This document shows positions 1 through 10,843 of a stretch of 64,000 nucleotides of DNA, piece after piece. The position numbers and the translations under genes are program-made. Within the stretch, counting starts at the first letter, position 1; every line of letters begins with the position of its first letter. Origin of the DNA: Ophthalmolycus amberensis (taxonomy: Eukaryota; Chordata; Actinopteri; Perciformes; Zoarcidae); assembly GCA_024529925.1 (NCBI GenBank), contig JAFEUB010001412.1, positions 558,001 through 622,000 on the forward strand, read 5' to 3'. A model generated the notes under the pieces. It worked only from the letters and a program-made list of their open reading frames with translations. It was not told the origin of the DNA and searched no databases.

Positions 1-3000
1 CTGTCTTACTTCCAAAGTTTGGAGTGATGGCATGAAATTGAAGGTAATCTACACTTGAGCAAAACTATGGTCTAAACAGGACATTTAACATGTGAAGCAC
101 TGGGTTGTTAGCTAATGATTATATGTCAATGTTGTATTTACACCTTGTTGTGCCAAAAATAAACTAATGCAGGTTTAAGCTTCAAGAAAAAAACTTTTCT
201 GGAATTATGATAATATTGCATTCAGGATATTCTGTGTCTTAAGTTACATTTTACCACACAAACTGTGGTTGATATATTTTGCTTTTTTGATAAATTTGCC
301 ATCGGCAGTAGAATTTAAAAGTTCCGCGGGTTTGAGCAACGACTTGTCGCACAACATATTTGTACAGATGAAACTACTGTTCGGTACAGCATAGATTTAG
401 AGGTTGATAGAGTTGTCTTCAAAACCAGAACACCCGTCAGCATCCGTCACTGCCAATTACTCTCATTGCCCTTGCAAACTCACAGCAGCGGGGTCTGAGT
501 GCCGTCCTGAGGCCCGATGAAAAGCAGCACTGACCCCCGTGGTTAGATCCCATCTCTCTGTCCTGCTTAGTGGGCCGTTAGTGCCGGACACCACGCTGCA
601 TACAGCACCTCTTTAGATGGGAAAGGAAAGAAACAGAGGGGTGGAGACATTATCTGGTGAGACGCACAATGTCCGAAAAAAAAACACAAAGCACTGGGGG
701 GGGGGGGTTTCCCACAGAGTTTAGACCGGTCTGTGAGGAGGGAGGTGGCAAGGGCTGGGCAGTCTTCGGGACAAAGAGCAGAGGTCATCTCAGACTCAAT
801 GCCTGGGGCAAGAATCCAAGAGGAGAGTTTTTGATCTGAAAATGTAAACTAATGTCAGATCAGGTGTATCATCAATATTATCATTGATGATATCATACTG
901 TATTAAAAGAGCTGTGCATATGTCTGGAGGACAACAGTTATAGACGCTAATAGTACATTCATCTCTACTTTCATCATGATGCTCATTGTGTTGGAAGGGT
1001 TTCAGCTTCTCTTCAATGAGCTCAGTCATCCGTGAAATGATAACCATCACCAGTTGCTATGATGAGGGCAGGTGTCTATTAGATTCTCTCTCTCAGGCTA
1101 TGAGATTGTGATACACATCCTCCATGACACGATGACCTAAACATCTCAAGGACACAAATAGGCATTTTGCGCACTCAAAATGGGAGCCTTGCTTACAAAC
1201 AAGGGTCAATATTTACCCCTCAGTGCACCCAGGCCCCTGGGTGGAGGCTAAATTGGTTTCGCTGACCAAATTAAGAACAGCTGACCTGATGTGGGTGTTA
1301 AGTGGACGTGGAGGTGTTACCAGAATGGTAATCTTTTGCATGATACGCTGGCTTTTGTCTTGTCCGTCCTTATTGGAGGACAACAAGAGGCTATAAGCTC
1401 CTTATCATCCCATTACAATTATGGAGGAGGAATCAGGAACTATGGCCCTGCGAAACCCTGCTCTTATACGCCTATACTTGTTTTGTCTTCAGCCCCTCAG
1501 AGATGTTTTATTATGCATGCATGCAGCCTGTATTGCAGGGTCACTGCCAAACCTAGCAGTTTGTTGCTCCAAAACAATTGAAAAAATACCTCCCACACTC
1601 CAACTAGCAGCAGCAGAAGTAATCCAGAGCAATTCCACAATGGAACGACATACTAAAATGTTGCTTGAGTGCTCTTGACAAATTATGGTTTAGCAAAAGC
1701 CCTGCTCAGCATCCTTGATTTAACATATCATGAATACAGTACCATCAGGTCTAAAGCTTGTCATGTTTTGGTTCCAAGTTTGAAGATAAAAGACTTGTTT
1801 AAGTGTCAGAACTAGGCATCCTCTCCAGTGCTCCTCAAAACCATTATCTGAATGAATTCATTTTGGTTCAAAATATACTGTAAATCTTATAAAAATTAAG
1901 AAGAAAAAAATCCGAAATATAGGTTTGTTTTTCATAAAATCACTTTATACTCAACGGACACCCGGCTGACATCTTGGACACTCCACTAACAGAATATGAA
2001 AACACACTCAAAGAAAAAGTCAAACCTTAAAATACCTGAATGAATGAAATTCCTTCTGAATTCTGGTCAAATTCTCTAAAATGGTGAACAAGATAAAATG
2101 ATCAAAATCTATCCCATAACGTATGTATACAGCACTCATCTCAGTGCAAAGCCTAAAAAAACCACAACTCTCTGCGCAAGCTATATCACCCTTATATCAT
2201 TAATCCATTCAGATTACAAAATCATTAGTAACGTATCAACAATCAAATCAAATCAATAACTTCATCTCTTATTCATCCAGATCAGACAGGATTTATTAAA
2301 TCATTCCTCCAATAATACATCCAATAATACACGCCGCCTTTTTAATTTGAGGAACACATCCTATTGTAACAAAACCAAAACAGTTATCCTGTCGTCAGAT
2401 GCAGAAAGGGCGTTCAATAGAGTTTCTCAATGAAACCTTGAAAATGTTGTTTGTAGAAACAAGAGAAGATGACTTAATCCGCCGGACGACGTTACCACTA
2501 TCCATCATGGATCAAATCTCTGCTGTGAAGATGATGACACTACCAAAAATGACCTATAGACGATGATCCCACACACCTTTTTACATTTCTATCATTCATG
2601 CATTTTGTCGGCTTCCCTTTATTTCTTATAAACTCTGTCAGGTTGGCTCATGCCTCACACATTGTTTGTCAGTGTAGCCAGGCCCAAAGGTTAAGGCTGA
2701 ACTTGGAGCATTTGTACTATGGGAAGTTCTCACTTCAACAGGACACCTGCAGTGACAATGTATCTTCACGGTCTTCTTCATCGGTCTTCGTTGGAGAAGA
2801 AAACAAGACGTCCACTCCCTCACCCCGACATTCAACACAACATCTCCTTTGAAGATGTCATGACTTGTTGTGATGCAGAGTTACTTGGTTTTCAATAGTC
2901 ACACCATTATCACTCTGTGTGGGTCCAAAGTGATAAATGTTCCACTTATTGTGTCACGCTGATACTAGAATTCCCCCCCGGAAGCTCCACTTCCATCAGT

Positions 3001-5150
3001 ATGTTGTTGAGATTTTCAAAAACAACCAGCTAAATCAAAAAGGGATGAATTGGAGTGAAGGGACAAAGAGCATTGTTCATTCACTATTTATATCGACTGC
3101 ATAATCTATTCATTAGCATTGATGTGAACCATCGCTGAATACTTCGACCCCCATCAAACACCATAACAACCCTAAGAACAATACTACCCCGATTCACCCA
3201 CAGAGGCGGAGGCAGCGAGGGTTTCCGGTGAGTGTCAGGGGGAGACCGTCTCCACAAGCAGGGAACCTGTCACTGTTGTCACTTTGTTTGTGAGGGGAGG
3301 CCATCAATCATGGAGCACAGCGAACCCTGCTTCACATTAACTAGTCCCTGCGTTACAACGTTTGGGAAAATACTGCATCAAACTGGGGTTTTGATTGGGG
3401 GGGGGGGGGGTGCAGGGAGAGGGGATAAGAAACAATTAGACAAAGGATGGAAAGGAGGGGACCAACACCGGTAAACAGCGCACATTTCTTCAAGAGTGGC
3501 TGTCATCTATTGAAGCTCCTCCATCAAATCCACTCCAGGTTCTGCATCATATATATATAGGTATGGATAGGAGCGACCTGTCAGCACTTCACTGCTCCTC
3601 TTATCTGAACAGCCTGGCCTGACGAGTTCTCAAAAAGCCTTTAAGACCAGGACCTTTGAGAGCGGCCAACAATAAGCCTTCTTTAGCACGGTGAAAGTGA
3701 CAGCATGGTCCTCTCCCCCCTCACAGCCATTAAACCTCTTCCTGGATAAACAAGGGGAAGGCCCTTTATGAAGATGGAGAGGCTCACAAAGAGAGGAGCC
3801 ATTGAGCCACTGAGGGGCCCGTCTTTGTTTTTGTGTTCAGGGTCTTCTCAAAGGATACTCTGATAGGAGGGGGAGCTCTTATTTTTGTCTTTTAGAGCTC
3901 CTTACTGCCAGTCTTCTCTCAGCTGTGCCAAAACAAAGATGTAAACTTAATTGACTGTATCATTTGCACAAAGTGAGGAGTTTTAACAACTGCTTGAGTG
4001 TCCGATTGATGATTTGTTTCACATTTATATGGCTCCTTGTGTTGAAATGCAGAATTCAAAATTATTTTTAATATTTGCTCCTAGCCACATTAACATTTAC
4101 TCATGAGTGCAGAATATTGTGCACCCGTTTCTCAGTTCTTTGAGAAACAAGAACGAGTTACTCCTGCATTTATTTCTGTTATGACCCTTCCCAGAATATT
4201 AAATCAGGAACAACCCAATGGTAATGGATTGTGTGCGTGTTTGCCTCCGGAGGTGCCACCTTTTGATGCTGTCAAAGGGAGGCCCTGTCTTCTGGTGATG
4301 GGCTGCCATGTCTGTTGATGGGTTGCGAGATTTAGGACAACATGCTGATGGAGCTGCGTCGTCTTTGGAGTGTGAATGAGGGGCACCTGTGACCTCCGGT
4401 TCACGCTCTGCTTGTGGCCCGCTGTGCGAGCACCACGCTCAGGACACACGCTGGGACTGTCAGCTCTTCAACCGTCCACTAAATGGGCAATGATTGGACG
4501 GGCTCTGCAGGTCTGCTGCTGATAAACTAGTGTGCACGCACACACATTTAACATCAAATCAAATCAGCATCCTTGTCGGCTTTATCAAAAGGTTGAATCG
4601 TTCTATAAATATCAGATATCGCTCTTCTGGTGGCAGATAATGCAGGGCAGACACCTCAAAAAGTAACAGCATACACTTAATCCCTGAGTAATCCCGGGAA
4701 TTGATTTATTCTGGTCTTCATTTAGCCCAGTCATCAGCTTTACGATCATGCCCTGATCTATTTCAGCGGGATTTCCAATCTGGCAGCAGCTGAGACAGAC
4801 CTGTCTGCAACAGACCCTGCCCCACCCTCCTCCCAGCGCTGAAAGCACGCCTCTCGTTTCCTTACCTCATTAGAGAGGTATTTACTTTCAGCCAGAAAGC
4901 AGGTGTCACTGTCACTGCAAAGGGGACGGTCAGGTGTGGACAAGGTATCCAGGAGGGGGGCTATAATTAAAGGGCTGCTGTACACGGGATGGTAATTGAA
5001 AAGATTTGTACAGCTTTGAGATAAAGTCAAAGTGTAAGCTATATAGCATTTTTCAAAAGTAGCACAGGCTCATCTGCCTCTAAATGAGTAGACATCAGCA
5101 TGACAACCTGATGGGGTTTTTGAGGGAGGAGAGATGACAAAGACGCCATA
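1..5150. other. Intergenic DNA downstream of hes1/her6
   Basis: No ORF with exon-like structure or recognisable protein similarity was seen on either strand. The stretch holds homopolymer G runs near 700 and 3400, a degraded LINE relic at about 2030-2660 (separate entry), and otherwise unique-looking sequence. GC-richer patches around 3180-3950 and 4200-4950 could be conserved non-coding elements, because Hes1 lies in a regulatory gene desert in vertebrates. That is inference from family knowledge only; nothing in the bases proves it. Confidence 0.5.
2030..2660 (+). mobile_element. Decayed LINE-1/Tx1-type reverse transcriptase relic
   Basis: Translated piecewise on the plus strand, short blocks in the order of an L1-clade reverse transcriptase appear. 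A block reading like SLIHSDYKIISNV lies at about 2190-2230. HPDQTGFIK lies near 2275-2300, SSDAERAFNRV near 2395-2430, and MDQISAVKMMTLPKMTY near 2505-2560. The first three resemble the RT palm region, including the HxDQxGF box and the DAExAF catalytic block. The fourth resembles the downstream WxGRIxAVKMxxLPK block. They sit in different frames, separated by stops and deletions, so the copy is long dead. The assignment to L1/Tx1 rests on motif memory and should be tested by repeat masking. Confidence 0.6.
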
Positions 5151-5178
5151 GCAGCAAGTATTCTATCATAGAAATATT

Positions 5179-5184
5179 TTTATT
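5179..5184 (-). terminator. Candidate polyadenylation signal of hes1/her6
   Basis: TTTATT on the plus strand reads AATAAA on the coding strand. It lies about 245 bases past the WRPW stop codon, a plausible 3' UTR length for a Hes gene. No experimental support is visible. Confidence 0.5.
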
Positions 5185-5428
5185 CATCTCAAAAAAATAC
5201 AGTGCTTTTCAACAATGTTCCTGACCTGCTGGGGCAAATGTGTAGTATCAAAAACAGGGAAAATCACAGCAAGCAAGAGGCCAGGAATATCTAATGTCCA
5301 TATAAAAAACACAAATGTGTGTGTAAACATCCCTCTCAAGTAGGTTTTTAAAACATTTACAAAATGTACAAAAATACGTTTTAGTGTGTGATAGTCCTTT
5401 TCCTCAAAAAATCAGTTGAGCTGAAATC

Positions 5429-6695
5429 CTACCATGGTCTCCACACATCTGAGTCTAAGGTGACCCGAGGTGCGACAGGTGACATGTGATGACTGTTTTG
5501 TGCTCCGAGAGGCATAAGAGCTGCGCTGGGAACAAGAAAAGCGAACTGTCCATCCGGTGTCGGCACCACCTGGAAGCCACCGTACAGCTTTATCGCTTCT
5601 GGGGAAGCGTGCATTGACGAGCCACTTTTGGACGGCATCTGTGGAGCCGAGGCCGCTGGAATCTGTGTACCTGTCTGTCCGAGGCTCAGGGCAACCGGGT
5701 GAGGTGTGTAGAAGTTCACGGTGTTGATTTGGGTCACGCAGGATGCCAGGTGGCTGAGGAGACGAGTCCTCACATCTGTGTTCACCCCTTCACATGTAGA
5801 GAGGAAACGGGTGACCTCTCCTACACACTCGCTGAACCCGGCTCTGTATTTACCCAGGACGGATGGGTCTGTGTTGACAGCAGCTGGAGACGAAATACAA
5901 ACATATACAAATTAATACACAAATAGATAAGATTGTGTTCAATACCAAAGGGAATATTAAGACATTAAGATATTACGAATAAAAAGAATATCATTAAATA
6001 ATTGGCAAATTGGCTCACCTGAATAATGAAAATAATATTTTATTCACTCGGTTGGGGCTTTGTGAAATCAAGCCTTAAGGGCAAGCACACCAGCTGTGTG
6101 TGGGCAATACATCTTGGAGACCCTGCACATGTTTACCATCTAAAGTTAGACATCCAAGAATTATTGCGCACACATGAACATCAATCCAGAAACGGCAGCT
6201 ACATACCAGTCATCTGAAGTCGCTGCAAGTTCCTGAGGTGCTTCACAGTCATCTCAAGGATATCCGCCTTCTCCAGTTTGGAGTGTCTGGAGCTCTAAAC
6301 GGACGAAAGTGACGATTAAATGCTGAATGTGGTTCCTAATTTCAATCCATCTTAATCTTGGAACAAAGATTTAGTGTGGAGATCCTTACATCTTTCTTGA
6401 GTGCGTCCAGGATGAGAGTCTTCAGCTGGCCCAGACTCTCGTTGATGCGCGCACGTCTCCGCTTTTCCATGATTGGTTTGGAGGACTTGAAATAGAAAAG
6501 TAAAACAGTTCATATGACAGTTTCAAAATAAAACGATAGATGTGAAACAGAAGCATGTTTACAAAACAAACTGTTCTGATAGCCTACCTTTCTGTTCTCT
6601 GACAGACTCCGGGGTTTTTCGGGTGTGGGGTCCCCACTTGCCGGTGTGGCAGCCACGGCGCTGGGAGAGGTTCTCTCTAAAGTACCGGCTGGCAT
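5429..6695 (-). CDS. her6: Hairy/enhancer-of-split repressor Hes1 (fish her6)
   Basis: This is a bHLH-Orange transcriptional repressor, a Notch target that binds N- and E-box DNA and recruits Groucho/TLE. Four exons on the minus strand: 6588-6695, 6390-6485, 6207-6294 and 5429-5883, all GT-AG, giving 248 codons plus stop. The N-terminus [10 protein letters not shown] matches Hes1. The basic region and helices run from about residue 37 ([18 protein letters not shown], with the proline typical of Hes proteins) to about residue 95. The Orange domain follows (KYRAGF...[12 protein letters not shown]). The protein ends in WRPW, the Groucho-binding tetrapeptide. At 248 residues it is shorter than mammalian HES1 (about 280) because the proline-rich linker is reduced. 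The her6/hes1 identity is favoured over her9/hes4 by [11 protein letters not shown] and the VTQIN block. The start was chosen at the conserved MPAG methionine; an in-frame upstream ATG exists at 6756-6758. Confidence 0.93.
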
Positions 6696-6899
6696 CTTCA
6701 GGTTTACAAATAAAAGTCGCCCGAACAAATATGTTATCATTAACAGAATGATACGCATCAATAAAAAGTCAGTCTCGTGCAGTGCGTCCCGCTTTCTCGT
6801 GGCGCACCACAGAGCAGTTTACTGATGACAAATGTCACAAGTGACTTCTGTCTCCTCGCCAAACTGACATCCAGTCCGCTCCTCTTTCCAGCGCATGGG

Positions 6900-7040
6900 G
6901 TTTATTTATAGAGCCCGCGAGCCTGCACGCGAGCGGCTCGTGTGAGAGTTCCCCGGGTTTCATCATTCCGTCCAATGGGCGCGCGGGACACGGTGCCGGG
7001 GAGGCGGCGGGCTCGTGCGACAAGGCGCTCTCATTGGCTA
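6900..7040 (-). promoter_or_regulatory. her6: Hes1-type core promoter: TATA, CCAAT and N-boxes
   Basis: Read on the minus strand, TCTATAAATA lies at about 6903-6912, some 200 bases upstream of the start codon. Just upstream is CACACGAGCCGCTCGCGTGC (about 6924-6943). This closely resembles the block that in mammalian Hes1 holds the N-box used for autorepression. A CCAAT box (inverted CCATTGG) lies at 6972-6978, a second CACGAG N-box at 7012-7017 and another ATTGG at about 7032. Mammalian Hes1 has two TGGGAA-type RBPJ sites between CCAAT and the N-box. Here the corresponding stretch reads CCGGGGAACTC and lacks a canonical GTGGGAA. Confidence 0.75.
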
Positions 7041-7848
7041 CCTGTCAGGATGCTGAGAGACTGTTTTACAAAGAAGAGTTACTCTGTTTCAGCAGGTTTA
7101 TGAGGAAAACTGCTTCTCCCGCAGCGAGTCAGGTGTGTTTCCTCTTAAATGGGTTTACTGTCTCGTGTTAGTGTTGTAGAAATGTTATCAAAGTGGATTT
7201 ATTTAATCTGATCATGACGCCTTAGCTGAAACAAACATGCGTGTTTGCACGTTTTGCTTGAAAAAAAAAAAAAAAAGTCGCTCAGCAGCTGCAACAACAG
7301 ATTAAACTGTAATTAATGTTAAATACATTAGTCGATTTGGTGGTTTAACCTGTTCTAATAATACATTTGCTAATGCCTTACTTGTTTGAATTTATTTATA
7401 CATTTTTGGTTTTAGCTTTATATTATTTCCGATTGCATTGCTTTGACAGGTCACTTTGGGCTATTGTACCTTGTGATGGACAAGATCATTATTTATTGAG
7501 TACATTATTGGTTACCTAATACCATAAGTTAAAGAAGCTTTACATTTTTTACTCAAAACTATTCATCACAAATTCTTCATCAGTTGGCATATCTTTTTTC
7601 AAATAAACAAAGACAGAAGCTGTTCCATTGGTGTTTTCTGTCACAGTTCATGAGACTTAACTGCATTTTTTAATAAGGTGCCTTTGATTGATATGGAGGT
7701 TAATTAACAATTAAATTATGTGGTTTAACAGCCTGAAAGTTCAGCTATGCAGCTTCTGCAACAGGACATCTTTTTTATTTTTTTGAAACTGTCCAGAGTA
7801 CTTATTCACTTCCAATTGTGCAGGTTCTTTATCCGTGTGTATGTCTAA

Positions 7849-7871
7849 CACACACACACACACACACACAC
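7849..7871. repeat. (CA)n microsatellite
   Basis: About 11 uninterrupted CA units, directly readable. It creates a spurious valine-cysteine stretch in a reverse-strand ORF. Confidence 0.95.
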
Positions 7872-10815
7872 TTCTTCGGGGGTCATTGAGTGCTTCAGAC
7901 TTTGAGGTGAAGACCTCATCCTCTGACACACTCCAGGCCTGATGTCCAGTGAAGTAGAAAATCTCTGACACACTCATCTGTCCTCTCCCTGCCGTGAACT
8001 CTGACACCTCCGGTCTCTTATCACAGGTTAAGGGCAGGAAAGATAAAGAGATATACTTCAAACCATCTGAAGACTTATAACAATAATTAAGTTCGTGATA
8101 TATTATATTTGTGTTTACTTCCAAAAACTTTTAGAGGACCGCATTTGTTTTGTAAAAAAATCAAAACCTGAATTGTCGTTTGCTTGTAAAGTTTATTCTT
8201 TTGTCCATAAATGACTGAATTGCTCATTCACTTTTTAAAAAGCAGTTAAAACAGTTATGTTTTTATATCAATAATGTCACTGCTTTAATTCAAATTCAAA
8301 GGACATATTGATTATGATACAAATACAAATCTACAGTGCATATTCTCTGGGATAGAGTTCAGAATTAGGGCCTAAATTATATTGTCTGTGTATCTAATAT
8401 AAAATTAGTATTATCCATTTATTTTTAGATGGCGCCATTTCAACTCAGATTTTATACTTTAATTGCTCTTTTTTAATCACTGGTTACTTTACAAAAACAG
8501 CCTCCAGATGTGTCAAACATACATTTATGAGCTACTGTTTATTGTATGGAAGGTTATGTGTACAAAATCCTAGCAGATATTTTCAAGAGCCCAGTTGTTT
8601 TGCACATAAAACCTTTATTTTTCATTTTCATGTAGATTCCTTCTCTTTTGTCAAAGTAAAGTCACGAATAAACCCATTTTAATGGCTAATAAATGTATGT
8701 ATAGAAAATGCTTTTCATGGGGGTTTTTTCCATCAACATTCAAAATATTTTTTAAGAACACTGAATTTGTTGAGATAAGGATGCTTTCTGTTCATTCGCA
8801 AGATAGTGGAATTTTACAAAACAAATGATGCTAATGCACTTTTTACCCTGCTTTTATAGATAAAAGTTTTGGAACAAGTCTTTTCCTTGTTTAAATCATT
8901 TATCTTGCTAATTTGAAATGTTTTACTCTTATTTGAAGCTCATTGTTTTTCTTTGTGAAGAACAAAATCCACTTTAATAAGTATTCGCTGTAGTAGTGGG
9001 AGAATTGAATGTAAAAACAGAACATGTGCTGCATGTGCGCGGATACTTTTGACGGACATCTCTGTCTCACCAGGTTTAGCATCAGATGACTCTATCCCCC
9101 CTGATAGACTTCAAACGCTCTCCTTAAAGCACCTAAATCCTCAGAAGTCAAATGACCCCAAAAGCCAGGTCAGTGTTTGCATCCACAGTTTCTTCTCTGT
9201 GTGCGAGAGTGACAACTTCAAGCACCACTGGCTTCTTTACCTGAGTCAATATCAAATGAAGTTAAATGAAATCAAGTCAAACTCCCAGTCGAAATGGGTT
9301 TTATGTGTTATAAATCAAAAGATAAATGGCCATCAGTGTTGATGTTTTCTTTAATAAAATAACTCATTCAGGATACGAGGACGGTTGCTCTCATTTGCAA
9401 TAGAACATGAAGACAGACTTGTTTTTTTTAGGTTAAACTCACAAGATATAACAAAACAGCTTATTGAATTAACAAAGTAAAGATTTTAGCAGGAAAAGAG
9501 GAGCCAAACTGTAATGAGAAATGTGATGCTGTTCTATCTGTCATAAAGTTCATCTCCTAACTGGATGTTTTAACAAGATGCTCCTTTGAAACAGCCCGAG
9601 GTCCTGCTCACAGCAGATGAGAGGGTTTCTGGAGAAGAGGCCACACAACAATAAATCACATCCTATCAGTCCTGTTTTCAGTGAGCCTGCTGCTCCGCCA
9701 CAAACAACCCTTTTATTGTGCCGATGGTGATGTTGACATGAAGTTTATAGCGCAGACCTGATGTGTATCAGTGTGGGAAACCCTGGGGTGGGAGGCTCCA
9801 GGGAGCCAAGGAAGGGTGAGGAAGATATCAAGGCCTAGCATGTGAGTGATAGCCACAAGTTCAGGAAAACAGGAGCCGAAAGATGTAAATCATTTTTGGT
9901 TTTAATCTGAATAACCAGGTCAGAGTCCTTCCTTAGACTTTGAGCCAAACAAGACACTCAGAAAAAAGAAGCCCATTCTCAGACAGCCAAGTCCTTATTC
10001 TATTGAACTAATCAACTGATATGATGTTGTCATTTTTAATATTTATAAATGATGTATTTTTTTATTATCCCTATGAGACAACAGGATAGCTGAATCATCT
10101 GCAACCGAATCGTCTGCAAACTTTTCTCATGTCATTAGTATAAAGTCATTTTATTGTGGATGAAATTACTTTAAACCTGGGAATTACTTCTCATGTAGAC
10201 AAATTTCACAGATTGCAAGGTAAAATATTTTTAAAAAGAGTGCATTGGATAAACCTCTTTGCAGTCTCTACACAGTTGCCAAGCTCCTGTCAATGTTCAC
10301 CTGGTCTGAAGGCTGTGGCCCCCGGCATGCTTTCTCCTCCACCAAGCCACCACCGCGATGTGGGCAGTGAAATGACCATCCTCATCATCAAATACTGCGA
10401 AGGTTTTCCTTTCAACTGCTGGTATGAAAACATCTCAGGCCAGGAGGGGAGGGCACAGACAGAGGGGATCACTTAAACATCTCATCCAGCTTCTTCTCCC
10501 TTTGAATTCCCCCTTAAAGGGGGAAGGGGAGGGGGGCCTTCCCATAGCAACTCCCAGCCCCCCGGCTCTGCCTGCCTTTTGTCCCCCTCCCCAACAGCAG
10601 TTTCTGCTCCAGAAGCCTTAGACAAGGCCTCCATTAATTGCGGGCCTGTGTGGAATACACGTGGGACAATGGGCCCAACAGAGTGTCCGGCCCCCAGACA
10701 AGGCTGGAAACAAGTGGTACAGGAATCCGGCAGAATAGACTCGTCCTGGCTGATGTCACTGAATACATTTACCTACCTCAGAGCGCATTCACCACGAGCT
10801 TTGTTTTATTTGGAC

Positions 10816-10843
10816 AAAAAAAAAAAAAAAAAAAAAAAAAAAA
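10816..10843. repeat. A28 homopolymer
   Basis: A run of 28 adenines in intergenic DNA, followed by a purine-rich stretch with a G-run at about 10892. It could be the poly(A) tail of an old retroinsertion, but nothing upstream identifies one. Confidence 0.85.

Noticed and set aside
7741..8124. 127-codon minus-strand ORF
   Set aside because: It reads through a (CA)n microsatellite (valine-cysteine run), has no splice or domain features, and lies in gene-poor DNA.
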